DNA from: Lachnospiraceae bacterium
GTDB taxonomy: Bacteria > Bacillota > Clostridia > Lachnospirales > Lachnospiraceae
Length of the DNA: 35,053 bases
NCBI GenBank assembly: GCA_900764225.1
Contig: CAAFNG010000048.1
Span: forward strand, 1-35,053
Direction: 5' to 3'
Made by a program: the position numbers and the translations under genes. Shown here in pieces: positions 8,135-16,692 of this stretch. Every line of letters begins with the position of its first letter. Within the stretch, counting starts at the first letter, position 1. Below the pieces are notes generated by a model. The model ran no database searches, had not been told where the DNA came from, and was given only the letters and a program-made list of their open reading frames with translations.

Positions 8135-9961
8135 ATGGTTTCCAGAAGAAAATTTTTCAGCATAGCTATCATGATATTCGTATTACTGTTTCTGTTTCAG
8201 TTTTCCATGGTGCTGAGGGACAGGCAGAATACTTATGATGTAAACTCAAATCTTGCACCAAAACAGAATGATGGAAAAAATGTCTGGAAAAATGAAGAAC
8301 TTGATCTTGCGTCTGTGGGAACAACGGACAGAAGGTATGTACTTTTTGTAGGTGATTCGTCCTCTGGTATGGCAGAGGCTGTAAGCAGATGGTGTACTTA
8401 TGCAAAATGGGATATTGCAAAATGCAGTTCCATGGAGAAATTTAAAGAGAATGACAAAAATCTTCCGGGAATACTGATCCTGGAGTCTGAAAAGTATGCA
8501 CTTGATGATAATCTGAAAAAAATAGAAGAACTGGAACAAAAAGGTGTAATCATTGTTTTCGGATGTCTGGAAAATGCGGAGAATATTGAAAAGAATCAGG
8601 AACTTCAGGACTTTATGGGAATCTGTAAAGTTGTTTCCGGAAAAACAGAAATTACAGGGGCAAAGCTTTTTGAGGGGCTGCTTCTGGGTGGAGAGGTAGT
8701 TTATGAAACGCCGGAAGATAAAGATGAAAGAGATCGTCAGGATCTGCAGCTTGATGTACCCTGGTATCAGGTGGGCAGCGGAACCAAGACCTATATGGTC
8801 GGACTCCTGGATCAGTCCAAACAGAAGGAAACGGTAGAAAATGAAGAACTTCCCACACTGATCTGGAGAAACGGAATCTGGAACGGAAGCATCTTCTGTG
8901 TAGTTGGAGATTACATGAAAGACAGTACGGCACTGGGTCTTCTGGATGGCATGGTGGCAGAGGCATCTTCATATTACATTTATCCGGTAGTTAATGCACA
9001 GAATCTTTCCATGATCAATTTTCCTGTATTTGCAGATGAGAATAATGAACAGATGATGGAGTTATACAGTCAGTCCATAACAGGAATGGTCAGAGATATC
9101 ATGTGGCCGTCACTTATATCCATTGTCGAAAAAGGTGGCTTGAAGATGACCTGTTTTATGCAGCCGCAGACAAACTACGAGGATGGAATAGAGCCGACCA
9201 GCAAGGATCTGGTATTTTATCTGAAACAGATGAAAGAACAGAATGCGGAAGTCGGTTTGTCCATGCAGTATAAAAATGCGGAATCATTAAGAGATAAACT
9301 GAATCAGGATGCTGAGTTTTTCCGGAAGGCTGACAGCAGCTATAAATACGGAGCAGCTTATATAGAAGAAAAGGATCTGGACACTGTAAAAGCTCTGATG
9401 AATACTGAATTAATGAAGAATGTAAGCACTTTGATATGTGAATACACAGAGGATGAGCCCGTAATATCCTACTGTACAGATTCTGTAACCTTGCAGTCTG
9501 TTACAAGTGACGGAATGAATTATACCTACAGTGATGATATCCGTATGAGAAGTATTCAGAGTTCACTGGGCTATACCAATGTTATGCTGAATATGCAGAA
9601 GATTTTCTGGCCGGAGCGGAAAAAAGACCGCTGGCAGATCATGCAGAAACGTTTTTCCAGCAATCTTCTCACTTACTGGAAAAATTTTACCGGTTTTGAC
9701 AGCACTACACTTTCCGAGAGCAATACCAGAACAAGAACCTTCCTGAATCTGGATTTTTCAGAGACCAGGACAGATGATGAGATCATTCTGAAAACATCTG
9801 AGAGTGGAAGCTGGTTTATCTTAAGAACCCATGGAGAAGAAATCGAAGAAATCGAAGGCGGCACACAGAAAAAACTGGAGGATAATGTTTATCTGATCCA
9901 GGCACAGGATACAACTGTGAAGATCCAGGTAAAAACAGCAGGACTCCATTACAGCAAATAA
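8135..9961 (+). CDS. PelA-deacetylase-like (DUF2194-like) membrane-anchored protein, apparently without the His motif
   Basis: The 608-aa product starts with an uncleaved signal-anchor (residues about 8-25), so the bulk lies outside the membrane. Residues 65-275 look like an alpha/beta domain, residues 290-500 like a polysaccharide-deacetylase/TIM-type region, and a beta-rich tail follows. In Gram-positive pel operons (pelD-E-A_DA-F-G) this position holds a membrane-anchored deacetylase. Here the place where an HxxxH would be expected reads GLSMQYKN (residues 374-381), and only one acidic pair (D301-E302) resembles the metal-binding start. The enzyme may therefore be inactive, divergent or a binding protein. 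AGGAGG (8114-8119) is 15 nt before ATG 8135, while an in-frame ATT at 8126 has ideal spacing, so an unusual start is possible. Confidence 0.6.
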   Translation: MVSRRKFFSIAIMIFVLLFLFQFSMVLRDRQNTYDVNSNLAPKQNDGKNVWKNEELDLASVGTTDRRYVLFVGDSSSGMAEAVSRWCTYAKWDIAKCSSMEKFKENDKNLPGILILESEKYALDDNLKKIEELEQKGVIIVFGCLENAENIEKNQELQDFMGICKVVSGKTEITGAKLFEGLLLGGEVVYETPEDKDERDRQDLQLDVPWYQVGSGTKTYMVGLLDQSKQKETVENEELPTLIWRNGIWNGSIFCVVGDYMKDSTALGLLDGMVAEASSYYIYPVVNAQNLSMINFPVFADENNEQMMELYSQSITGMVRDIMWPSLISIVEKGGLKMTCFMQPQTNYEDGIEPTSKDLVFYLKQMKEQNAEVGLSMQYKNAESLRDKLNQDAEFFRKADSSYKYGAAYIEEKDLDTVKALMNTELMKNVSTLICEYTEDEPVISYCTDSVTLQSVTSDGMNYTYSDDIRMRSIQSSLGYTNVMLNMQKIFWPERKKDRWQIMQKRFSSNLLTYWKNFTGFDSTTLSESNTRTRTFLNLDFSETRTDDEIILKTSESGSWFILRTHGEEIEEIEGGTQKKLEDNVYLIQAQDTTVKIQVKTAGLHYSK

Positions 9962-9973
9962 GAGAGGACACAG

Positions 9974-11440
9974 ATGAAAGTTTGTATTGTGGCAGAAGGG
10001 TGTTATCCGTATGTAGTCGGAGGTGTATCCGGCTGGATCAACAGTTTGATAAAGTCATTTCCAAATGTGGAATTTATATTGCTGGCAATTGTAGCCAACC
10101 GTTCTTTCCGGGGAAAATTCGTCTATGAGCTTCCGGAAAATCTTACACAGGTTTATGAGGTATATCTGGAGGATAGTGAGTGGGAAGGCGGAGACAGAAA
10201 GAGAAAACGAAGAAAAAAAGTTCATATTTCCCGTAAAGAATACGATGAACTTCTGAACATGGTCCTGAACCGGAAAACAGACTGGGGCGTGATCTTTGAC
10301 CTGTTTCATAAGAAACGTCTTTCTGTAGATGATCTTCTTATGGGCGAGGACTTTTTTATGATCGCCAGGGAATGTTATAACAGAAATTATTCAAACATCA
10401 ATTTTTCGGATTTTCTCTGGACGCTGAGATCGATCTATCTGCCAATGTTCTGGACATTAAAGATGGATGTGCCGAAAGCGGATCTTTATCACTGTGTAGC
10501 TACCGGTTATTCCGGGATCCTGGGAAGTATGGCAAAACATTTTCATGGAAGCTCTCTTCTGATATCTGAGCATGGTATTTACACCAGAGAGCGTGAGGAG
10601 GAGCTGATCAAGGCTGCCTGGGTCAGGGGCGTATATAAAAATATCTGGATCGAGCAGTTTAAGAAGATGTCTCTTCTGGCTTATGAGAAAGCGGACACTG
10701 TCACCTGTCTGTATGATCATGCAAGGGAGCTTCAGATCGAGCTTGGCTGCCCGGAAGAAAAAATCAAAGTAACACCCAATGGTATCAACACAGAAGCACT
10801 GGCAGATCTTCCGGGAAAGAATGAAGAAGAGCAGCAGTTTATCAATGCGGGAGCTGTTCTCCGTGTAACCCCGATTAAAGACGTAAAGACCATGATACAG
10901 GCATTTGATTTTGCAAAAAAAAGTGTCAAAAATCTGAAACTCTGGATCATGGGACCTGCAGACGAGGATGTGAAATACGCTCAGGAATGTTATGATCTGG
11001 TGGAGTCCCTGGGAACAAAAGATATCGAGTTTACAGGAAGAGTTAATGTAAAAGATTATCTGGGAAAAATGGATTTCACATTGCTCACCAGCATCAGTGA
11101 GGGACAGCCGCTGACGATCCTTGAGAGCTATGCAGCTCATAAACCGGTCATAGCTACAGATGTAGGAAACTGCCGGGAGCTGATCTATGGCAGCAACGAT
11201 GATTTCGGGGAAGCAGGGATACTGACACACATTATGAATATTGAGGAGATCGCCCATGCCATGGTGACGATGTCCTTACAGGAAGAAGAAAGATTGCGTA
11301 TGGGAGAAGCCGGTTATAAACGTGTAAATGCGTTTTACCGTATCGAACAGATGAAAGCAGTGTATCAGGACATTTACAAAGGATTTTCTGATAAACAGGG
11401 ACTTGAGTGGACGGAGGAGCCCTTCAGTATAGGAAAATAA
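9974..11440 (+). CDS. pelF: PelF family GT4 glycosyltransferase
   Basis: PelF is the cytosolic polymerase of the Pel system, using UDP-GlcNAc/GalNAc. The N terminus MKVCIVAEGCYPYVVGGVSG, with Gly-rich donor-side loop and conserved 'WI..L' continuation, is the PelF/DUF3492 signature. The C-terminal Rossmann half carries VTPNGINTEAL and the E-x7-E motif EGQPLTILE (376-384) of retaining GT4 enzymes. At 488 aa the length fits the family. GAGAGGA lies just before the ATG, and the gene starts 12 nt after the preceding stop. It sits in the usual order with the PelG-type transporter next. This is the most secure of the Pel assignments. Confidence 0.92.
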   Translation: MKVCIVAEGCYPYVVGGVSGWINSLIKSFPNVEFILLAIVANRSFRGKFVYELPENLTQVYEVYLEDSEWEGGDRKRKRRKKVHISRKEYDELLNMVLNRKTDWGVIFDLFHKKRLSVDDLLMGEDFFMIARECYNRNYSNINFSDFLWTLRSIYLPMFWTLKMDVPKADLYHCVATGYSGILGSMAKHFHGSSLLISEHGIYTREREEELIKAAWVRGVYKNIWIEQFKKMSLLAYEKADTVTCLYDHARELQIELGCPEEKIKVTPNGINTEALADLPGKNEEEQQFINAGAVLRVTPIKDVKTMIQAFDFAKKSVKNLKLWIMGPADEDVKYAQECYDLVESLGTKDIEFTGRVNVKDYLGKMDFTLLTSISEGQPLTILESYAAHKPVIATDVGNCRELIYGSNDDFGEAGILTHIMNIEEIAHAMVTMSLQEEERLRMGEAGYKRVNAFYRIEQMKAVYQDIYKGFSDKQGLEWTEEPFSIGK

Positions 11441-11463
11441 TAATCTCAGGACGGAGAGAATAC

Positions 11464-12909
11464 ATGGCTGGAATAGGTGTAAAACTGACAAACATATATA
11501 AAAAGAATACGCTGACAACAGATATCATAGGAGTTGGATACAGTACGGTCGTTACCATTGCGCCAATGCTTGTTGTGATCGGTGCACTTGTACTTATGGA
11601 ATACTTTCTGGATTTTTCCTCTGTAGCTTATATTACAAGGGAACTGTTTTCCTGTACAGTGCTGTATATTTTTATTTTCTCATTGCTGACAGCATCACCG
11701 TTTAACTCTGTACTGTCAAAATATATGTCGGATGTGATCTATGAAGAGAAATATGAGGATATCCTGCCCTGCTATTATGTGGGAATGTTCATGAATATTC
11801 TTCTCAGTTCTGTGTTGGGAATTATATTCTGTGTTCGCGAGGTGATCGTGGGAAAGGTAGATATCATTTATGTTTTTACAGGATACTGCGGATATATAGC
11901 ACTTGTCCTGGTGTTTTATTCCATGCTGTATCTGTCTATCTGTAAGGATTACAAAAAAATCTCGTTTTTCTTTGCAGTAGGTATGACAGTTACTTTCTTT
12001 CTGTCATTGCTTCTTGTAAAAATATTTCACTGGAGTATCACCTACGGAATGCTGTTTTCACTGGCTGTCGGGTTCTGGCTGATCGCCTGTATGGAAATGT
12101 CTGTGGTGCGAAGCTATTTCAGGGAAAACAGCGGAAGGTACAGAGAGGTTCTGGGATATTTCAGAGAATACTGGCCGCTGGTTGTAACTAATTTTCTGTA
12201 TACACTGGGACTTTATATTCATAATTTTGTTTTCTGGACAACAGATCTTCACATGATAGTGGTAAAATCCTTTGTATGTGTAACAACGTATGATATGGCA
12301 ACCTGTCTTGCGATGTTTACAAATATCTCTGCAAGTGTTATCTTTATCAGCAGAGTGGAAATGTATTTTCACGACAGATACAAGGCATATTCAGAGGCAG
12401 TTATCGGCGGAAGAGGAGCGGATATCGCCATTACGAAAAAAAGGATGTTCCGTACTCTTTCAGAAGAGCTGATGAGCCTTGCAAGAGTCCAGTTTATTAT
12501 TACACTGGTGATCTTTCTGGTCTGTATGATCTTTCTTCCTCAGCTTGGTTTCGGAGGAATGACACTGAGGATCTATCCGTGTCTGGCAGCAGGATATTTT
12601 ATTCTGTTTCTCATGTATGCAGAAATTATTTTTATGTATTATTTTAATGATATGAAAGGCTGTGTGCTGACAGGACTGGCATTCTGCCTGATCACGATGG
12701 CAGGAAGTATGATTTCCACACATTTTTCGGAGATCTGGTATGGTGCAGGACTTGTTGCAGGAAGTTTCGCAGGATGGACAGTAGCCTATATGAGGCTTCA
12801 GTGGATGGAAAAACATCTGGATTTTCATATATTCTGCAACGGACATCTGCTGAAAAAGAAAAAAGGAGACTGCCCATCGCCAAAAGTATTTGACAGATAT
12901 GAGCAGTAG
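11464..12909 (+). CDS. pelG: PelG-like polysaccharide transporter (MOP superfamily)
   Basis: A 481-aa membrane protein with about 12 predicted helices, lying directly behind pelF. It matches the PelG type: an N-terminal amphipathic stretch (MAGIGVKLTNIYKKN), then hydrophobic segments including TVVTIAPMLVVIGALVLMEYF and TGYCGYIALVLVFYSML. PelG is thought to move the Pel polymer across the cytoplasmic membrane together with PelD/E/F. The longest frame begins with GTG 11407 inside pelF; ATG 11464 with GGACGGAGAG just upstream is the likelier start. A cytoplasmic loop rich in basic residues (near residues 315-335, KKRMFRTL) may be a contact to the synthase. Confidence 0.85.
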   Translation: MAGIGVKLTNIYKKNTLTTDIIGVGYSTVVTIAPMLVVIGALVLMEYFLDFSSVAYITRELFSCTVLYIFIFSLLTASPFNSVLSKYMSDVIYEEKYEDILPCYYVGMFMNILLSSVLGIIFCVREVIVGKVDIIYVFTGYCGYIALVLVFYSMLYLSICKDYKKISFFFAVGMTVTFFLSLLLVKIFHWSITYGMLFSLAVGFWLIACMEMSVVRSYFRENSGRYREVLGYFREYWPLVVTNFLYTLGLYIHNFVFWTTDLHMIVVKSFVCVTTYDMATCLAMFTNISASVIFISRVEMYFHDRYKAYSEAVIGGRGADIAITKKRMFRTLSEELMSLARVQFIITLVIFLVCMIFLPQLGFGGMTLRIYPCLAAGYFILFLMYAEIIFMYYFNDMKGCVLTGLAFCLITMAGSMISTHFSEIWYGAGLVAGSFAGWTVAYMRLQWMEKHLDFHIFCNGHLLKKKKGDCPSPKVFDRYEQ

Positions 12910-12924
12910 GAAAGGAACGAAAAA

Positions 12925-13296
12925 ATGGCTTCAGGAGATATACTTAGATTATTTGTAATTGCGGCAGGAGCATATATGTTTGTAAAAGCAGTACTGTCAC
13001 TTGCAAAAAGAAAAATGACAGAACCATTTTGCCTTGCATGGGTATTATTATCTGCGCTGATGATTCTTTCCGGTGTGCTTTTGAATCCGTCTCAGCTGGA
13101 CCGGTACATAAGCACAAGAGGACTGATCCTGATCATCATCGTTGTATCAGGAATTTTATGGGGACTGTGGTTTATAAGCACCCAGGTATCCCTTCTGAAA
13201 AGACGGAATCAGGAAATGGCCATGCAGATATCACTTTTAAACAACGACTGTGAGAAAATACTTAAAGAGCTGGAGAAAATGAAAAAAGAAAAATGA
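12925..13296 (+). CDS. DUF2304 small membrane protein
   Basis: The 123-aa protein has three hydrophobic segments (ILRLFVIAAGAYMFVKAVLSL, CLAWVLLSALMILSGVLL and LILIIIVVSGILWGLWFI), then a C-terminal coiled coil (SLLKRRNQEMAMQISLLNND). This is the DUF2304 plan, commonly found next to GT2/GT4 genes in cell-surface polysaccharide loci; its function is not established. The coiled coil may recruit a glycosyltransferase to the membrane. Its stop overlaps the ATG of the next GT4 (ATGA at 13293-13296), so the two are probably made together. Confidence 0.8.
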   Translation: MASGDILRLFVIAAGAYMFVKAVLSLAKRKMTEPFCLAWVLLSALMILSGVLLNPSQLDRYISTRGLILIIIVVSGILWGLWFISTQVSLLKRRNQEMAMQISLLNNDCEKILKELEKMKKEK

Positions 13297-14540
13297 AAAA
13301 AGTATTGTTTGTCATCAACACTCTTGGAGGTGCCGGAGCAGAAAAAGCACTTCTGGAGCTGCTGAAAAGATTTTCGCCGGAGCAGTATCAGACTGATCTT
13401 TATGTACTGCTTGAACAGGGCGAACTGATCAGTCAGGTGCCGGAGTATGTAAATATCCTGAACAGAGATTATACAGCAGAATCGGTTCTTACAAGAGAGG
13501 GAAAAAAGAAACTGAATAAAAAGGTTTTCAGGCGGCTGTTTACCAGAGGAGCTTTGTTTAAAAACATTCCGTATCTGATAAAAAATATCTCAGTTATGCT
13601 GAAACAAAAGAAAATTCATGCAGACAAGCTTCTGTGGCGTGTTATGTCAGACAGCGGAATGAGTCTGGATAAGGAGTATGATATGGCGATCGCTTATCTG
13701 GAAGGCGGTTCCACATATTTTGTCCATGACTATGTGAAGGCAAAGCAGAAGTTCACATTTTTGCATGTGGACTATTCGTATGCAGGCTACAGCAGAAAAC
13801 TGGATAAAAACTGCTATCTGGATTTTGACAGGGTCTTTACGGTGTCCGGTGAAGTAAAAGAAAGCTTTGAAAAAATATATCCCGAGTGTGCAGACAGAAC
13901 CTTTATTTTCCACAATCTGATCGACAGGAAGGAAATTATAAGAAAAGCAGAACTTCCAGGTGGTTTTGAAGATACATATAACGGAAAAAGGATACTGACT
14001 GTAGGAAGATTAACTGTTCAGAAAGCTTATGAAACAGCTATTGACGCAATGAAACTTCTGAAAGATCAGGGCGTAAATGTGCGCTGGTATGTGTTGGGAG
14101 AAGGCGAGCTGAAAGAGCAGCTTCAGCAGAAAATAGACAGTCTTGGGCTTACCGGAGATTTTATCCTGCTGGGAGCAGAGGAAAATCCCTATCCCTATTA
14201 TAAGCAGTGTGATCTGTATGTGCATGCTACCCGTTTTGAAGGAAAAAGCATTGCAGTACAGGAAGCACAGGTTCTTGGCTGTGCGATCCTTGTGTCGGAC
14301 TGCAGCGGAAACCGGGAACAGGTAAATGATGGAATAGACGGATCCTTGTGTCAGCTGTCAGCGGAAGACATCAGCAGAAATATAAAAGAGCTGCTGGAAG
14401 ATGATGAGAAATGTATGCAGTACAGAAAAAATGCCTCTTGTCGGATCTCAGATAATCAGGAGGATGAAATGAAACTGTTTTGCTGCAGCAGGAATGACAG
14501 GAATGGAGCAGAGCGGAATACAAAAGTTCGATATATATAG
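13293..14540 (+). CDS. GT4 family glycosyltransferase
   Basis: The 415-aa protein starts with MKKVLFVINTLGGAGAEKALLELL, the N-terminal GT4 motif (GGAG). A C-terminal donor domain carries RILTVGRLTVQKAYETAIDA, VLGEGELKEQL and EGKSIAVQEAQVLGC, the last in the E-x7-E position. It would add a sugar to a lipid-linked or polymeric acceptor on the cytoplasmic face. Start and preceding stop overlap by 4 nt. The last about 30 residues (after RISDN) are Cys/Arg/Asn-rich and unlike a normal GT4 end, so a late frameshift or natural divergence is possible. Sugar specificity cannot be read from sequence. Confidence 0.88.
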   Translation: MKKVLFVINTLGGAGAEKALLELLKRFSPEQYQTDLYVLLEQGELISQVPEYVNILNRDYTAESVLTREGKKKLNKKVFRRLFTRGALFKNIPYLIKNISVMLKQKKIHADKLLWRVMSDSGMSLDKEYDMAIAYLEGGSTYFVHDYVKAKQKFTFLHVDYSYAGYSRKLDKNCYLDFDRVFTVSGEVKESFEKIYPECADRTFIFHNLIDRKEIIRKAELPGGFEDTYNGKRILTVGRLTVQKAYETAIDAMKLLKDQGVNVRWYVLGEGELKEQLQQKIDSLGLTGDFILLGAEENPYPYYKQCDLYVHATRFEGKSIAVQEAQVLGCAILVSDCSGNREQVNDGIDGSLCQLSAEDISRNIKELLEDDEKCMQYRKNASCRISDNQEDEMKLFCCSRNDRNGAERNTKVRYI

Positions 14541-14563
14541 CGTAAGAAAAGAGAAAGAAAGCC

Positions 14564-15349
14564 ATGGGAAACAGAAAAGAAGTTTTGATTATTATTCCGG
14601 CGTACAATGAAGAAAAAACGATTGTTCCAGTGCTTGAAAAGCTGGAACAGCCGGAGATCGCGCAGATCGCAGATGTACTGGTCATGAACGATGCATCCTC
14701 AGATGCAACCAATCATGTAACAAAAAAGAGAAAACATGATGTTGTGACTCATGTATTTAATCTTGGATATGGAAGTGGCCTGCAGCTTGGATATAAGTAT
14801 GCAGTGCGAAAAGATTACCGTTATGTGATACAGATGGATGCAGACGGACAGCATGATGTATGCAATATTCCGAAAATCTATGAGGCATTGCAGACCAGAG
14901 ATGAGAACGGTGAGTTACCGGATATTGTTCTGGGTTCAAGATTTATGGAAGGAAGTACAGATTTTCCGGTATCTTCGGCGAAAAAAATTGCATTCGCGTG
15001 GTTTCGGACAATGCTGAAACTGGGAACAGGAAGAAGCATTTCTGATCCGACTACAGGCCTGCAGGGGCTGAGCTGGAGAACTTTTCTTTTTTATTCCAAA
15101 TATGATAACTTTGATGATAAATATCCAGACGCAAATATGCTGATGCAGATGCTGCTTCTGGGATTCCGGGTCAGGGAAATTCCGGCAGTGATGCATATGA
15201 GAACAGAAGGAATCAGCATGCATTCCGGGCTGAAGCCGATACTCTATATGTTCCGCATGACTTTTTCCATTCTGGCAGTATGGATCAGGGAAAAAATCCT
15301 CAAGATGGATGAAGGTAAGATACATGCTCTGGAAAAATATGATAAATAG
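14564..15349 (+). CDS. GT2 family glycosyltransferase (DPM/DPG synthase-like)
   Basis: This is a 261-aa GT-A fold enzyme. It carries IIPAYNEEKTIVPVLEKL at the N terminus, VLVMNDASSDAT and YVIQMDADGQHD (the DxD metal/nucleotide-sugar site), then SRFMEGS, and lacks C-terminal membrane helices. This is the dolichyl-phosphate mannose/glucose synthase-like subgroup, which often charges undecaprenyl phosphate with a single sugar. DUF2304 proteins usually accompany exactly this type of GT2, which agrees with the gene at 12.9 kb. A possible acceptor user is the GT-C-like membrane protein at 19.3 kb. The following gene starts 41 nt before its stop. Confidence 0.88.
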   Translation: MGNRKEVLIIIPAYNEEKTIVPVLEKLEQPEIAQIADVLVMNDASSDATNHVTKKRKHDVVTHVFNLGYGSGLQLGYKYAVRKDYRYVIQMDADGQHDVCNIPKIYEALQTRDENGELPDIVLGSRFMEGSTDFPVSSAKKIAFAWFRTMLKLGTGRSISDPTTGLQGLSWRTFLFYSKYDNFDDKYPDANMLMQMLLLGFRVREIPAVMHMRTEGISMHSGLKPILYMFRMTFSILAVWIREKILKMDEGKIHALEKYDK

Positions 15350-16622
15350 AAATGGCTGGGATTTCCGGCAGGCAGAACTCGCAGAGAGTCTGGATGAACC
15401 GGAAAATCCCGGCAGAGGATGGTACGGGATCTATACTTTTATGGTTGAACAGAGTATAGATCCGGGAGAACTGAGATGGAGTCTGAGACAGGGGGAGTCG
15501 CTGGCACTGGTACTGCTTGATATCCACGCATATCGCAGTAAGCTGCTGGATGAAGATGCCCTTGGAAATATCAGGAACATTCTCAGTTTTTTTATGCAAT
15601 ACAAAAAGGATGTGATTCTTCGTCCTGTATATGACCGGGAAGGAAATGGACGAAGCTGCGAGCCGGATGCCTTTAAACTGGTGCTGAAGCACATGAGACA
15701 GATCGGAGAAATATTGAAAAGTGTAAAACATTCTGTGTTTATTTTTCAGGGAATGCTGGTTGGCAGCTGGGGAGAGATGCACGATTCCGAATATTTATCT
15801 CCGGAACATCTTCATAAGATGTGGAGCTGTATGAGGGAGTACCTTGGAGAGGATATCTGTCTGGCTGTGCGTACGCCGTCACAGTGGAGAACCCTGAAAA
15901 GTGAAGAGGATTTTTTGCAGAAAAAATACTCCCGGTTGTCGTTGTTTGACGATGGTATACTGGGATCTCTGACACATCTTGGAACATTCGGTACTATGAC
16001 GAAAGAGGCGGCAGGATGGAACGGTGCATGGACCAGAAAAGAAGAGCTGGATTTTATCAGCCGGCTTACAGAAAGCCTGCCCTGTGGCGGTGAGGTGACT
16101 TCCTGTACAGGAGAAGCTGCCGCGAAAGTCAGGGAGGCAGATTTCATTATCAGTGAACTGAAGAACATGCATCTTGCTTATCTGGACAGTACTTACGATA
16201 TGGAAGTTCTTAACCGGTGGAAACAAATAAATTATACAGGCTCCGGGATCTGGCAGGGGCGAAGCCTTTATGAATATATAGGCAGCCACCTTGGTTATCG
16301 CCTGACAGTAAAAAGCGTTCAGATGAAACGTACATGGCGTGGAAAAGCAGAATTTACCATTGAAATTGAAAATACCGGATTTGGAAAGCTGTTTCAGGAT
16401 GCGGAATTATTTCTGATGATCGAGAATGAGGATCAGCAGAAAGAAGTTCCGGTTTCTATGGATCTGCGGAAAATATTGCCGGGAACTGTTCTCTGTGGAA
16501 AAGCAGTGACAGAGCCTGCCCACGGGAAAGTTTTTCTGAAAGCCCGGAGAAGATCAGACGGGCGAAGTATTTATTTTTCAAATAAAAACAGTGACGAAAG
16601 TCTTTGCATCGGGCTTCTTTAA
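15309..16622 (+). CDS. DUF4832 family protein (TIM-barrel/glycoside-hydrolase-like), no signal peptide
   Basis: Family signs are the N-terminal ENPGRGWYGIYTF stretch, GSWGEMHDSEYLSPEHL in the middle, LPCGGEVTS before the last barrel part, and a C-terminal beta-sandwich (EFTIEIENTGFGKLFQDAE). DUF4832 proteins look like glycoside-hydrolase barrels with an attached beta domain; a proven function is not known to me. No secretion signal is visible, unlike the second copy at 21.7 kb. The start is uncertain: ATG 15309 overlaps the GT2 by 41 nt, and ATG 15324 has AAGG at better spacing. It may act on a cytosolic intermediate, or be secreted by an unrecognised route. Confidence 0.75.
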   Translation: MKVRYMLWKNMINRNGWDFRQAELAESLDEPENPGRGWYGIYTFMVEQSIDPGELRWSLRQGESLALVLLDIHAYRSKLLDEDALGNIRNILSFFMQYKKDVILRPVYDREGNGRSCEPDAFKLVLKHMRQIGEILKSVKHSVFIFQGMLVGSWGEMHDSEYLSPEHLHKMWSCMREYLGEDICLAVRTPSQWRTLKSEEDFLQKKYSRLSLFDDGILGSLTHLGTFGTMTKEAAGWNGAWTRKEELDFISRLTESLPCGGEVTSCTGEAAAKVREADFIISELKNMHLAYLDSTYDMEVLNRWKQINYTGSGIWQGRSLYEYIGSHLGYRLTVKSVQMKRTWRGKAEFTIEIENTGFGKLFQDAELFLMIENEDQQKEVPVSMDLRKILPGTVLCGKAVTEPAHGKVFLKARRRSDGRSIYFSNKNSDESLCIGLL

Positions 16623-16629
16623 AAATATC

Positions 16630-16658
16630 TATACATGCAATTATGAATTGATTATAAT
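16630..16658 (+). promoter_or_regulatory. Internal promoter before the flippase gene
   Basis: TATACA (16630-16635), a 17-bp spacer and a perfect TATAAT (16653-16658) lie in the only sizeable gap (70 nt) inside the locus. The second half (flippase onward) can probably be expressed separately from the Pel-like half. Confidence 0.55.
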
Positions 16659-16692
16659 GATTATAACCAAAAGTAGAAAGGATAAGTGAAGC

